From: Rhodoligotrophos defluvii
Lineage (GTDB): Bacteria > Pseudomonadota > Alphaproteobacteria > Rhizobiales > Im1
Length of the DNA stretch: 64,000 nt
Direction: 5' to 3'
NCBI RefSeq assembly: GCF_005281615.1
Contig: NZ_SZZM01000002.1
Location: 796,267-860,266, forward strand
Part shown: piece after piece, positions 16,889 through 24,853 of the stretch
How positions within the stretch are numbered: position 1 is the first letter of the stretch
Layout of the letters: each line of letters starts with the position of its first letter
Notes under the pieces: generated by a model
What the model saw: the letters and a program-made list of their open reading frames with translations, nothing else
Told to the model about the DNA's origin: nothing
Database searches by the model: none
Made by a program: the position numbers and the translations under genes

Positions 16889-18007
16889 TCATTTCCGGTG
16901 AATGGTCACGGAGAAGGTGGGGCCGCTGTAATTCCCGATGCGGATGAGCGCTGCGCCCTCGCCCTGGGTAACCTCGAGCTGCCCCGCGAATGGCACCATG
17001 CCCAGGGCCGTGCCGCTCGGACGGCGCTTGCGGTCGGCCGCCAGCTTCCCCTCCGCCAGGAGGCCGCCGTCGGACCGGCTGATGGTGGCCTTGAGCGAGC
17101 CGCCGGCCAGGACATAGGCCGGCGCTTCCCCGGCTATCCTGATCGAACTGCCGACCACGCTGTCCGGCTGAGGTTCGGCAATGAGCACGAAGGCCGGCTC
17201 GCCAATGGCGGAGCCGCGCACGTGAACGAGCGAGATGGGCTCGCCGGCAAACGCGGCTCGCCAGGCCGGCGCCAGCATCGGCGCGAGTTCGCGGGCCGCC
17301 ACATCGACCCGGTAACTGCCTTCCGCGTACGGTCCCGCTACATAGGGGGCGAAATGGAAGGCCAGGCCGCCGATCCTGCCCGGCTCGGTCGAAGGCACGA
17401 GCGTAACCGCTTCCAATGGCAGCGTCAGCCCCTTCAGCCAGGCTTCGTCCCGTTCAGCATCATATTCATCCCTAAGACGTGCGCGCTTCTGCGCCCTGAG
17501 CTTGGTAGCGACGAGCTCCTTAAGCAGCCGTTCGTTATTCGGCCAGCCGTAGCCGCCGGCGAGAATATCCTCAGGCTCCACGAACACCTTGCGACGGAGA
17601 TCATAGATGATGCCTTCGAGCCGGAAATCCGCATGAGCGCCACCGGTGAACACTTCCGAGGAAATCAGGAGGCTGACCAGATCCCGCGACACGAGCGAGG
17701 GCTGATGCTCGACCAGCAGGCTGAAGGTCGGCGGGACGCTGTCTGGATCCGTCCGGCGCACCTCACGGTGCTCGGCCTCGGCTTCGGCGAGGAACGCCTT
17801 CACTATCTCCTTGGCATCCTCGCGCAGGCGGTGATGCAGGGCCGGCGCCACTGCCGTTTCGCGCGCGAGCACGATCGTGGCCTCGGCAACCTCGCTGACC
17901 TCGCGGAGAACCTCCGGCCGTTCGGGAACATCCTCCGGCAGGGCCGCCGCACCTGCCGGGCATACGGTGGCAAGCATTAACGCCAGCCAAACACCTGGTC
18001 GTCTCAT
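16889..18007 (-). CDS. Secreted DUF3298/DUF4163 domain protein
   Basis: A 372-residue protein with a signal peptide (MRRPGVWLALMLATVCPAGAAA). The central region SEVFTGGAHADFRLEGIIYDLRR and the later GGLAFHFAPYVAGPYAEGSYRVDV are the characteristic DUF4163/DUF3298 pair, also found in RsiV and PdaC. A C-terminal extension of about 110 residues (from AFVLIAEPQPDSVVG) looks like a beta-sandwich. Function is unknown; location is probably periplasmic. It is divergent from sodB. Confidence 0.78.
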   Translation of the reverse strand: MRRPGVWLALMLATVCPAGAAALPEDVPERPEVLREVSEVAEATIVLARETAVAPALHHRLREDAKEIVKAFLAEAEAEHREVRRTDPDSVPPTFSLLVEHQPSLVSRDLVSLLISSEVFTGGAHADFRLEGIIYDLRRKVFVEPEDILAGGYGWPNNERLLKELVATKLRAQKRARLRDEYDAERDEAWLKGLTLPLEAVTLVPSTEPGRIGGLAFHFAPYVAGPYAEGSYRVDVAARELAPMLAPAWRAAFAGEPISLVHVRGSAIGEPAFVLIAEPQPDSVVGSSIRIAGEAPAYVLAGGSLKATISRSDGGLLAEGKLAADRKRRPSGTALGMVPFAGQLEVTQGEGAALIRIGNYSGPTFSVTIHRK

Positions 18008-18244
18008 GCACCCCCACTGTCATGAACCGCAACCAACGACCTCCAGCATTCTTACGACTTGGGCCGCAAGATGACGGCGCTTTGACGCGGTGGCTCATGG
18101 CCGATGATGTGCACGAGAAGGGATCATCTTCGCCTGCTCGGATATTCCCTTTCGTCCGGTTTATGCGCTAGTGTCGATGCCGGTCTCGCGGCGCTGCTCC
18201 CGGCAGTGCCGTCCCCAAGATAACTGTCCGAGGAGGCTTGTTTC
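18008..18244. promoter_or_regulatory. Divergent intergenic region between DUF3298 gene and sodB
   Basis: 237 bases with no credible gene. It must contain both promoters. AGGAGGC lies at the end, 8 bases before the sodB ATG. I see no convincing consensus -35/-10 pair, riboswitch or strong dyad. Confidence 0.4.
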
Positions 18245-18844
18245 ATGGCTTTTGAACTTCCCCCATTGCCCTACGCCTATGACGCCCTGACGCCTTACAT
18301 GTCGGCGGAGACGCTGGAGTTCCACCACGACAAGCACCACAAGGCCTATGTGGACAACGGCAACAAGCTGCTCGAGGGGTCGGGACTGGAAGGCAAGTCT
18401 CTGGAGGAGATCGTAAAGGGCTCCTATGGCAAGAATCAGGGCCTGTTCAACAATGCCGGCCAGCACTACAACCATATCCACTTCTGGAAATGGATGAAGA
18501 AGGGCGGCGGCGGTAAGAACCTGCCCGGCGCACTGCAGAAGGCCGTCGACAGCGATCTCGGCGGCTATGACAAGTTCCGCGCCGACTTCCTCAATGCCGG
18601 CGCTACGCAATTCGGTTCCGGCTGGGCCTGGCTCGCGGTGAAGAATGGCAAGCTGGAGATCATGAAGACGCCGAACGGAGAGAACCCGCTGGTGCATGGC
18701 GGTGTGCCGATCCTCGGGGTCGACGTATGGGAGCACTCCTACTACATCGACTACCGCAATGCCCGGCCCAAATACCTCGAGGCCTTCGTGGACAACCTCA
18801 TCAACTGGGAATATGTCGAGGAGCTGTTCAGCAAGGCCGGCTGA
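18245..18844 (+). CDS. sodB: Superoxide dismutase [Fe]-type
   Basis: A 199-residue Fe/Mn-family superoxide dismutase that converts superoxide to O2 and H2O2 in the cytoplasm. Metal ligands are visible as His27 (FHHDKHH), His77 (QHYNHIHFW), Asp160 and His164 (VDVWEHSYY). Gln73 in NNAGQHYNH occupies the outer-sphere position typical of iron enzymes (manganese enzymes have Gly there). This favours Fe but does not rule out cambialistic use. A strong AGGAGG site precedes it and a good hairpin follows at 18871, so it is probably monocistronic. Confidence 0.95.
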   Translation: MAFELPPLPYAYDALTPYMSAETLEFHHDKHHKAYVDNGNKLLEGSGLEGKSLEEIVKGSYGKNQGLFNNAGQHYNHIHFWKWMKKGGGGKNLPGALQKAVDSDLGGYDKFRADFLNAGATQFGSGWAWLAVKNGKLEIMKTPNGENPLVHGGVPILGVDVWEHSYYIDYRNARPKYLEAFVDNLINWEYVEELFSKAG

Positions 18845-18870
18845 TCTTGCCGCCAGGCGTGATGCGGGTT

Positions 18871-18901
18871 AAGGAGCGGGGCGAATAGCGCCCCGCTCCT
18901 T
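18871..18901 (+). terminator. Rho-independent terminator after sodB
   Basis: A perfect 13-bp stem (AAGGAGCGGGGCG pairing with CGCCCCGCTCCTT) with the 5-base loop AATAG. The following TTTCGCTTT has only a weak T-tract. It lies between sodB and ribBX and separates them. Confidence 0.8.
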
Positions 18902-18924
18902 TCGCTTTGCAGGAATTCGACCGT

Positions 18925-20040
18925 ATGAGTGAGCAAAACATGGCTCTCGACCCCGTCGACCAGGCGGTCGAGGCGATCAAGGCTGGCCAGATGGTAGTCG
19001 TGGTGGACGACGCCGACCGGGAGAACGAGGGCGACCTGATCATGGCTGCGTCGCGCGCCACGGCCGAGCAGCTCGCGTTCATGATTCGGCACACCAGCGG
19101 CATCATCTGCACTCCGATCACCGCGGAAGAGGCGCGGCGGCTGCGGCTCGACCCTATGGTGTCGCATAACGACGCCCCTATGGGCACTGCCTTCACGGTT
19201 TCTGTAGATTACCGCCCGGGCCTCACCACGGGCATTTCCGCAGAAGAGCGCTGCAACACGGTACGGGCCCTCGCCAACAGCAATGCCGGCGCGGAGGATT
19301 TCGTCCGCCCGGGGCACGTGTTTCCGCTGATCGCCAAGAGCGGCGGCGTACTCATGCGCTCCGGCCATACGGAAGCGGCGGTCGATCTCGCGCGGCTTGC
19401 CGGCCTGCCGCCGGTTGGGGTGATTGCCGAGCTGGTCAATGACGACGGTACGGTCAAGCGCGGGCCGGATGTGCTGCGCTTCGCCCGCGAGTATGGGCTC
19501 AAAATCATTTCCGTGAATGACCTGATCGCCTATCGCCAGGCCCGCGAGCGACTGGTGGAGCGCACCGCCGACCTGGTCATCGAGACACCCATCGGGCCGG
19601 CCCGGGCGATCGCCTACTCGACACCATTCGACGCCGTGCAGCATTTGGCGGTGATCTTCGGGGACGTATCCGGGGGGCGGAATGTTCCAACCCGCCTTCA
19701 CAGGGAAGACGTTCTCGACGATATTTTCGGCCAGCGCGAGGTGTTGACCGCGGTTTACCAGAGGTTCCGTCGCGAGGGACGCGGCGTTCTGGTGTATCTG
19801 CGCGAGGGCGCGGCGGGGGTTCCGGCTGCGGTTTATCGCCGCGAGCAGGACGATGACGGCAAGCCGGCCAACAGCGATGCCGCGCGCGAGCAGGCCTGGC
19901 GAGACGTCGGTCTTGGGGCGCAAATCCTAAGGGATCTCGGGGTGACATCCATCAATCTCCTCGCCACCACCTCCCGTCACTATGTGGGTCTGACCGGATT
20001 CGGCATCGCTATCGAGGAAACCTCTCGCCTAGATCCGTGA
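18925..20040 (+). CDS. ribB: 3,4-dihydroxy-2-butanone 4-phosphate synthase with degenerate GTP cyclohydrolase II domain (RibBX-like)
   Basis: A 371-residue fusion. The N-terminal DHBP synthase (about residues 1-210) has the acidic metal loop DDADRENEGD, the HTSGIICTP segment and RSGHTEAAVDLARLAG; it makes the four-carbon precursor of riboflavin from ribulose 5-phosphate. The C-terminal half has the GTP cyclohydrolase II fold. However, where the zinc-binding C-x10-C-x-C should be it reads LHREDVLDDIFGQRE, with no cysteine, so it is probably inactive (the RibX type of Proteobacteria). ATG 18925 with AGGA upstream is chosen over TTG 18907. Confidence 0.92.
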   Translation: MSEQNMALDPVDQAVEAIKAGQMVVVVDDADRENEGDLIMAASRATAEQLAFMIRHTSGIICTPITAEEARRLRLDPMVSHNDAPMGTAFTVSVDYRPGLTTGISAEERCNTVRALANSNAGAEDFVRPGHVFPLIAKSGGVLMRSGHTEAAVDLARLAGLPPVGVIAELVNDDGTVKRGPDVLRFAREYGLKIISVNDLIAYRQARERLVERTADLVIETPIGPARAIAYSTPFDAVQHLAVIFGDVSGGRNVPTRLHREDVLDDIFGQREVLTAVYQRFRREGRGVLVYLREGAAGVPAAVYRREQDDDGKPANSDAAREQAWRDVGLGAQILRDLGVTSINLLATTSRHYVGLTGFGIAIEETSRLDP

Positions 20041-20167
20041 AAGTTGTATAATATCCGCCCATATCCAAATAGGATGTATCTGCGTTCCCCGGATACGCGT
20101 GGCTGCTCACGCGCCACCCTGGCCTTAAGCCAACGATGTTGTGGGGATGTCGGACTCCGGGTGGTAC
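20041..20167 (+). promoter_or_regulatory. Leader region of the isoquinoline-oxidoreductase-type operon
   Basis: 127 bases between ribBX and the FeS subunit. A TATAAT hexamer lies at 20047-20052, but no matching -35 is evident. A small hairpin (CGCGTG/CACGCG around GCTGCT) lies near 20096-20113. I cannot assign it to any known riboswitch. Confidence 0.3.
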
Positions 20168-20629
20168 ATGCGTTTTTCCATACGAGTAAATGGCACCGTC
20201 CATAGGGTAGAGGCCGAGCCGGACACGCCCCTTCTGTGGATCCTCCGCGACGTGCTAGGGCTCACCGGGACCAAGTATGGCTGCGGCACGGGTGATTGCG
20301 GGGCTTGCACCGTGCTCGTCGGTAGCCGTCCGCGCCGCTCCTGCCAGCTGCGCATCGCCCGATTGGGGCATGCGAGCATCGTCACCATAGAAGGTATTTC
20401 GGGCGCGGTGGCCGACGGCGTGCTCAAGGCTTGGCGCGAGGCCGATCTGTCCGAGTGCGGCTACTGCCAAAGCGGCCAGATCATCACGGCGATCGCGCTT
20501 CTGACGACGAATGTACAGCCCAGCGATCGCGAGATCGACCAGGCGTTCGACGGCAGCATCTGCCGTTGCACCGCTTACCTCGGCATCCGGCGGGCCGTCC
20601 ACCATGCGGCCAATATCATCAAGCGATGA
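20168..20629 (+). CDS. (2Fe-2S)-binding small subunit, isoquinoline 1-oxidoreductase alpha type
   Basis: A 153-residue iron-sulfur protein. The plant-type ferredoxin cluster loop CGTGDCGACTVLV plus a later Cys (RRSCQLR) bind the first [2Fe-2S]. CGYCQSGQI and CRCTAYLGIRRA bind the second. This is the standard electron-transfer subunit of two-subunit molybdenum hydroxylases (IorA). The start at ATG 20168 (MRFSIRVNG) fits the family; ATG 20147 is in frame but adds nothing recognisable. The stop overlaps the large subunit by ATGA. Folded together with the TAT-tagged partner, it would be exported by piggy-back. Confidence 0.9.
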   Translation: MRFSIRVNGTVHRVEAEPDTPLLWILRDVLGLTGTKYGCGTGDCGACTVLVGSRPRRSCQLRIARLGHASIVTIEGISGAVADGVLKAWREADLSECGYCQSGQIITAIALLTTNVQPSDREIDQAFDGSICRCTAYLGIRRAVHHAANIIKR

Positions 20630-22824
20630 GCATGGCCGTGTCTGGTAGGGACGCTCGCTTTCCCGCCGTCCAACGGTATGACCGCCGGGCCTTCATCAAA
20701 ATGGCCGGAGGCGCTGCTGGGGCCTTGATCATTGGCGGCTGGGTCCCGGCCGTCCGGGCCCATCCCGCCAGCGGAGAGCACATCCTGCTGCATCCCAACC
20801 CGTTCATCGCGCTGTCGCCGGATGATGGGATCACGGTCATCGTCAAGCATCTCGAGATGGGCCAAGGGATCGAGACCGCCTTGGCAACACTGGTCGCCGA
20901 GGAGATGGATGCCCGGCACGAGCAGATCAGAACCCAGTTTGCGCCTGTGGATCCAATGCTTTACGGCAATCTGCTCATCGGTGGCCAGCAGGTGACCATC
21001 GCGTCGACATCGCTTGCCAACAGCTACCTGCAATACCGCCATGCGGGGGCCATCGTCCGGGCCCTCCTCGTTTCTGCAGCTGCCCGGCGCTGGAAGGTTC
21101 CCAAGGGCTATATTACCGTCAGCGAAGGCAAGGTGGTGTCGCCCGATGGGCTCACGAGCAGTTTCGGCGAGCTTGCCGCCGCGGCGAGCGCACTCGAATT
21201 GCCGGTCACGGTCGAGCTCAAGCGGCCGGCCCGCTATCGCCATATTGGCCGCCGGTTCCGGCGGCTCGACACCAAGCCGAAGACCAGCGGCACGGCGATG
21301 TATGCGGCTGACCTGCGGTTGGAGGATATGCTGGTCGCCGTCGTCGCCCGGCCGCCAAGGTTCGGCGCGAAGATCGCCCACTACGACGACCACCGCGCCC
21401 GGACGGTCGACGGCGTGGTGGACGTGGTGCCGATTCCGTCGGGCGTGGCGGTGGTTGCCCAGAACACTTGGTCTGCGATCAAGGCTCGATCGCTGCTTTC
21501 GATCGCGTGGGATGAGACGGAAGCAGAGACCCGCAGCGGTCCGGACGTCGCGCGCTATTACGCCCAGCTACTGGAGCAGGGCGGCACGGCAATTCACGAT
21601 GAAGGCGATGTGAAGTCCCACACCAAAGCCGCCCAGATGACGATCCAGGCGGATTTCCTTTTTCCCTTCGCGCAGCACTGTCCAATGGAGCCGGTTTGCG
21701 CCGTCCTTCAACCCGAGGGCGAGCATGCAAAGCTGTGGATCGGCTCGCAGGTTCCGGAAATTGACCAGGCCAGCGTGGCTGGCGTTCTTGGGCTGGATGC
21801 GCAATGCGTGGAGGTGATCACCGTCTATGCCGGCGGGTCGTTCGGGCGCCGCGCCGCGTGCGACGGTCATGTGGCGGTGGAAGCGGCGCATATCGTGAAG
21901 GCGCTCCGCCTGTCGCAGCCGCTCAAGCTGCTCTGGACCCGGGAAGACGACATCCAGGGCGGCTATTACCGGCCGATGTACCTGCATCGGGTCACCGCGG
22001 CCCTGGACCGCAAGGGCGGCATCCAGGCCTGGCATCACAGTGTGGTCGGCCAAACCGTTCATGACCTGCCCAACCTGGGATCAGGCGAGGAAAGCCGTTG
22101 GCGCGAGACGTTCAAGGCCTGCACCGAGCTGCCTTATGCCATTCCGGACCTGCGGGTCGAATTCCGCGGTGCCGAATGCCCGATCCCCGTGCTGCCAATG
22201 CGCTCCGGCGCCCATGGCCATTGCGCCTATGTGATCGAGAGCTTCATCGACGATCTGGCCTATACTGCCCGGGAAGACCCGGTGGCCTATCGCCGGCGCA
22301 TTCTAACGCGCGACCCGCGGTACCTCCGAGTGCTCGATCTGGTTGCCGCGCGCACGCGCTGGGATGGGCCGGTGCGAAATGGGCGCTATCGCGGCGTTGC
22401 GCTGCACCGAACCCGCGGAACCTATGTGGCCATGATTGCCGAGGTGGACTTTCCCTCGGAAGGCAGCCTCCGCGTGACCCGGGTAAGCTGCGCGGTCGAT
22501 TGCGGAACGGTGGTCAACCCCGAGATTGTCCGGGCGCAGATCGAAAGCGGTGTGGGCTTCGGCCTCAATCTCGCTTTGCGTGGCGGCATCACGCTGGTGG
22601 GGGGCCGCGTTCCGCAGAGCACGATGCGGGATCTGCAGCCGTTGCGCATGGGCGAGATGCCGCCGGTGGATGTGCATATCGTGCAGTCGGACGCACCGCC
22701 CACGGGGGTCGGCGAGGCGGCGGTGCCGACCACAGCGCCGGCGGTGGCCAACGCCATCTTCGCCGGGACCGGCATCCGCATTCGCTCCCTGCCCTTCTCC
22801 GCAACCCGGCTGATCCGCCGCTGA
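20626..22824 (+). CDS. Molybdopterin-binding large subunit, isoquinoline 1-oxidoreductase beta type, TAT-exported
   Basis: A 732-residue catalytic subunit. The N-terminal twin-arginine signal [22 protein letters not shown] (about residues 14-35) targets it to the periplasm. It then has the IorB layout: [20 protein letters not shown], a hammerhead domain from [55 protein letters not shown] and the active-site end [18 protein letters not shown], with the catalytic Glu present. It would hydroxylate an N-heterocycle or oxidise an aldehyde with water-derived oxygen. No cytochrome subunit follows. Confidence 0.9.
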   Translation: MSMAVSGRDARFPAVQRYDRRAFIKMAGGAAGALIIGGWVPAVRAHPASGEHILLHPNPFIALSPDDGITVIVKHLEMGQGIETALATLVAEEMDARHEQIRTQFAPVDPMLYGNLLIGGQQVTIASTSLANSYLQYRHAGAIVRALLVSAAARRWKVPKGYITVSEGKVVSPDGLTSSFGELAAAASALELPVTVELKRPARYRHIGRRFRRLDTKPKTSGTAMYAADLRLEDMLVAVVARPPRFGAKIAHYDDHRARTVDGVVDVVPIPSGVAVVAQNTWSAIKARSLLSIAWDETEAETRSGPDVARYYAQLLEQGGTAIHDEGDVKSHTKAAQMTIQADFLFPFAQHCPMEPVCAVLQPEGEHAKLWIGSQVPEIDQASVAGVLGLDAQCVEVITVYAGGSFGRRAACDGHVAVEAAHIVKALRLSQPLKLLWTREDDIQGGYYRPMYLHRVTAALDRKGGIQAWHHSVVGQTVHDLPNLGSGEESRWRETFKACTELPYAIPDLRVEFRGAECPIPVLPMRSGAHGHCAYVIESFIDDLAYTAREDPVAYRRRILTRDPRYLRVLDLVAARTRWDGPVRNGRYRGVALHRTRGTYVAMIAEVDFPSEGSLRVTRVSCAVDCGTVVNPEIVRAQIESGVGFGLNLALRGGITLVGGRVPQSTMRDLQPLRMGEMPPVDVHIVQSDAPPTGVGEAAVPTTAPAVANAIFAGTGIRIRSLPFSATRLIRR

Positions 22825-22846
22825 TGCCCGCTGCGCCGCGGATCGC

Positions 22847-23704
22847 CTACTTGAAGTAGTCGGGCTTGGGGATCGCCCAGAACTCGCCCCAAAGCCGGCC
22901 GCCGCCATCGACGGTAAGCGTCTCGCCGGTGATGAACTTGCCCGAGGGGCCGGCGAGGTAAGCGCAGGCCTCCGCCACGTCGAACGCATCACCGAAGCGC
23001 AGCATGGGGTTGGAGCGCTTGTAGCTCTCGCGCGCTTCGTCGGAATAGACCACGTGGCCCTCGGTCATGATCGCGCCGGGGGCCACGCAGTTCACTCGGA
23101 TGCCGTAGGGGATCCATTCCACGGCGACCGATTTCGAGATGCCGATGACGCCGGCACGGGCGGCGCAGGTATGCGCGACACCCGGCATGCCGCGCTCCAC
23201 AACCGTGACGATATTCACGATCGAGCCTGGGAGGTCGGCATCCCGCCAGCGCCGTGCCGCGGTCTGCATCATGCCCCAGGTGCCGTTCAGGTTGGTGTCG
23301 ATGACCGCGTTCCAGCCTTTGACCGAGTAATCGATGGCTGCTTGCGGAAACTGGCCGCCGGCATTGTTGATGAGGATGTGCGGCAACCCCACCCGGATCG
23401 CTGCCTCGTCGAACAGGGCCTGGACCGACTCGCGCTCACGGATATTCGCCACGCAGCATTCTACCCGCAGGCCATTCGCCTTCATCGGGGCGGCAGCCGC
23501 TTCGAGCCGATCCAGTCTGCGGCCAGCGATGATAACGGTCGCACCGAGGCGCCCGAATAGCCAGGCCGCTGCCTTGCCGAGGCCGGACCCGCCCCCGGTG
23601 ATGAGGACCGTTCGGCCGGCGAAGAGATCGCTCCTGAACACGGACTCATAGGCGGCGAGTTCCTCGTCGCTCAATCCGAACTGTGGCGTTTCCGTCGTTT
23701 CCAC
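22847..23704 (-). CDS. SDR family oxidoreductase, enoyl-/2,4-dienoyl-CoA reductase-like
   Basis: A 285-residue short-chain dehydrogenase/reductase. It has a Rossmann [17 protein letters not shown], and [14 protein letters not shown]. The usual catalytic Tyr-x3-Lys is replaced by [20 protein letters not shown], with no Tyr at the expected place. This matches the peroxisomal trans-2-enoyl-CoA/2,4-dienoyl-CoA reductase branch (typically HSGAARAGVxNLTK). It therefore probably reduces an unsaturated acyl-CoA with NADPH. It converges on the IorB-type gene. A TetR-site-like dyad lies 74 bases upstream of its start. Confidence 0.85.
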   Translation of the reverse strand: METTETPQFGLSDEELAAYESVFRSDLFAGRTVLITGGGSGLGKAAAWLFGRLGATVIIAGRRLDRLEAAAAPMKANGLRVECCVANIRERESVQALFDEAAIRVGLPHILINNAGGQFPQAAIDYSVKGWNAVIDTNLNGTWGMMQTAARRWRDADLPGSIVNIVTVVERGMPGVAHTCAARAGVIGISKSVAVEWIPYGIRVNCVAPGAIMTEGHVVYSDEARESYKRSNPMLRFGDAFDVAEACAYLAGPSGKFITGETLTVDGGGRLWGEFWAIPKPDYFK

Positions 23705-23777
23705 CCCGTGCTCCCCCGAACTCTGTTCCCGTCACCTCGACGTTTTTGGGATTGACACCCAGCCGCGGATGTCAATT

Positions 23778-23794
23778 AATGAGGCCAATTCACT
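23778..23794. promoter_or_regulatory. Weak TetR-site-like dyad before the SDR gene
   Basis: AATGA-N7-TCACT, flanked by TTAA on both sides. It keeps the TGA-N7-TCA spacing of the sites at 14512 and 24017 and matches their arms at 8 of 10 positions. It lies 74 bases upstream of the SDR start. Confidence 0.3.
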
Positions 23795-23877
23795 TAAGCG
23801 GATAAGCGGGGCCAAGTCAACGTATCGGGCGCTGCAACAAGAGCACCGGAGGGGCCAACCGAGGAGGAAACAGGCAA

Positions 23878-23925
23878 ATGTTCATAAAGGCCGAGAGCCG
23901 CGGAGGCCAGAAAAGCTGGGTGTGA
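23878..23925 (+). CDS. Possible 15-residue leader peptide
   Basis: A short frame encoding MFIKAESRGGQKSWV, preceded by GAGGAGG 10 bases before the ATG, a better ribosome binding site than that of the hydratase gene downstream. It could be a leader peptide, a relic of a lost gene start or chance. There is no homology that I recognise. Confidence 0.25.
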   Translation: MFIKAESRGGQKSWV

Positions 23926-24014
23926 GCGCCCGCGGCCGCCGGGCTTCAACTTTCCTCTCAACACGCGGAGGTTCGAGATTTCCTCCAGCGTATGAGGCTC
24001 TATGTCAAAGCGAT

Positions 24015-24035
24015 TTGATGAGTCGAACTCATCAA
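24015..24035. promoter_or_regulatory. Perfect 21-bp palindrome, TetR operator candidate
   Basis: Half-sites TTGATGAGT and ACTCATCAA separated by three bases, 34 bases before the ATG of the hydratase gene. Its core, GATGA-N7-TCATC, matches the dyad before the acyl-CoA dehydrogenase at 14512. It is probably bound by the TetR at 27435 or 13609. Confidence 0.65.
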
Positions 24036-24069
24036 GCACAGTCACAGAACTTCTCATCCCGTGGTAGCC

Positions 24070-24852
24070 ATGTCCGACCCAGTTCTCGTTGAGCGCCGCG
24101 GCCCCGCGCTGTGGATCACCATCAACCGGCCCGAGCGGCGCAACGCCATCAATGAGGCGGTCATTCGCACCATCGGGCGCGGAGTCACCGAAGCGCAAGG
24201 TACCGATGGCGTCCGCGCGGTCGTGCTCACCGGGGCTGGTGACAAGGCGTTCTGCGCGGGCGGCGATCTCAACCCGACCGCTGAGGGCATTCCCTTCGTG
24301 GTCGACCCCGCCAATCCTCGCAACTATGTGGTCGATCTGTTCAAGCTGGTCGAGGACTGTAGCCTGCCCATCATCGCCCGGGTGAACGGCCATGCCTTGG
24401 CCGGCGGGCTCGGCCTGCTCTGCGCCTGCGATCTCGCCATTGCCGCCGACCATGCCACCTTCGGCACGCCGGAATCGAAGATCGGGCTTTTCCCGATGAT
24501 GATCCTGCCCTATCTCATGCGCACGCTCTCGCGACGGCGGCTGATGGAGCTGTGTATCACGGGGGACGCGCTCACCGCCGCCGAGGCGCTGGAGGCAGGC
24601 CTCGTCAACAAGGTGGTGGCCGCTGCCGAGCTTGATCCAGCGGTGGATGATCTCATCAACCGCATCGCCGGGCGCTCACCCACCGCCATTCGCCTGGGTA
24701 AGATGGGCTTCCATGCCATGCAGGACATGAGCATGCGCGAGGCGCTGGAATTCGCTCAGCTGATGCTGCCGATGATGGCGCGCACGGAGGATGCCCGCGA
24801 GGGCATGCGCGCCTTCCAGGAGAAGCGCCCACCGAACTGGACGGGGCGCTGA
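24070..24852 (+). CDS. Enoyl-CoA hydratase family protein (AtuE/LiuC-like position)
   Basis: A 260-residue crotonase-fold protein. It has RRNAINEAVIRTIG, the oxyanion-hole KAFCAGGDLNP, LAGGLGLLCACDLAIAAD and FGTPESKIGLFPMM. The second catalytic Glu (GTPESKIG) is present and the first position is Gly. A single-acid active site is seen in several branched-chain hydratases and isomerases. I use ATG 24070 (MSDPVLVE); GTG 24061 is in frame. It is followed after 1 base by the AtuA-family gene, and a perfect palindrome lies before it. By position it could hydrate the unsaturated product of the carboxylase encoded downstream. Confidence 0.88.
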   Translation: MSDPVLVERRGPALWITINRPERRNAINEAVIRTIGRGVTEAQGTDGVRAVVLTGAGDKAFCAGGDLNPTAEGIPFVVDPANPRNYVVDLFKLVEDCSLPIIARVNGHALAGGLGLLCACDLAIAADHATFGTPESKIGLFPMMILPYLMRTLSRRRLMELCITGDALTAAEALEAGLVNKVVAAAELDPAVDDLINRIAGRSPTAIRLGKMGFHAMQDMSMREALEFAQLMLPMMARTEDAREGMRAFQEKRPPNWTGR

Positions 24853-24853
24853 C

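Larger units (their letters stand above)
23705..24069. promoter_or_regulatory. Long divergent regulatory region between SDR and enoyl-CoA hydratase genes
   Basis: 365 bases, unusually long for this window. It holds a weak TGA-N7-TCA dyad (23778-23794), a 15-codon reading frame with a strong ribosome binding site (23878-23925) and a perfect palindrome (24015-24035). The rest contains purine-rich stretches and no credible longer gene. Confidence 0.5.

Noticed and set aside
20047-20167. Molybdenum cofactor riboswitch before the IorAB-type operon
   Set aside because: Only a TATAAT hexamer and one 6-bp hairpin are visible; the conserved Moco RNA structure cannot be recognised.
23769-24092. 107-codon frame across the SDR/hydratase gap
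   Set aside because: Basic, unstructured translation, overlaps a perfect palindrome and the hydratase start; no ribosome binding site.
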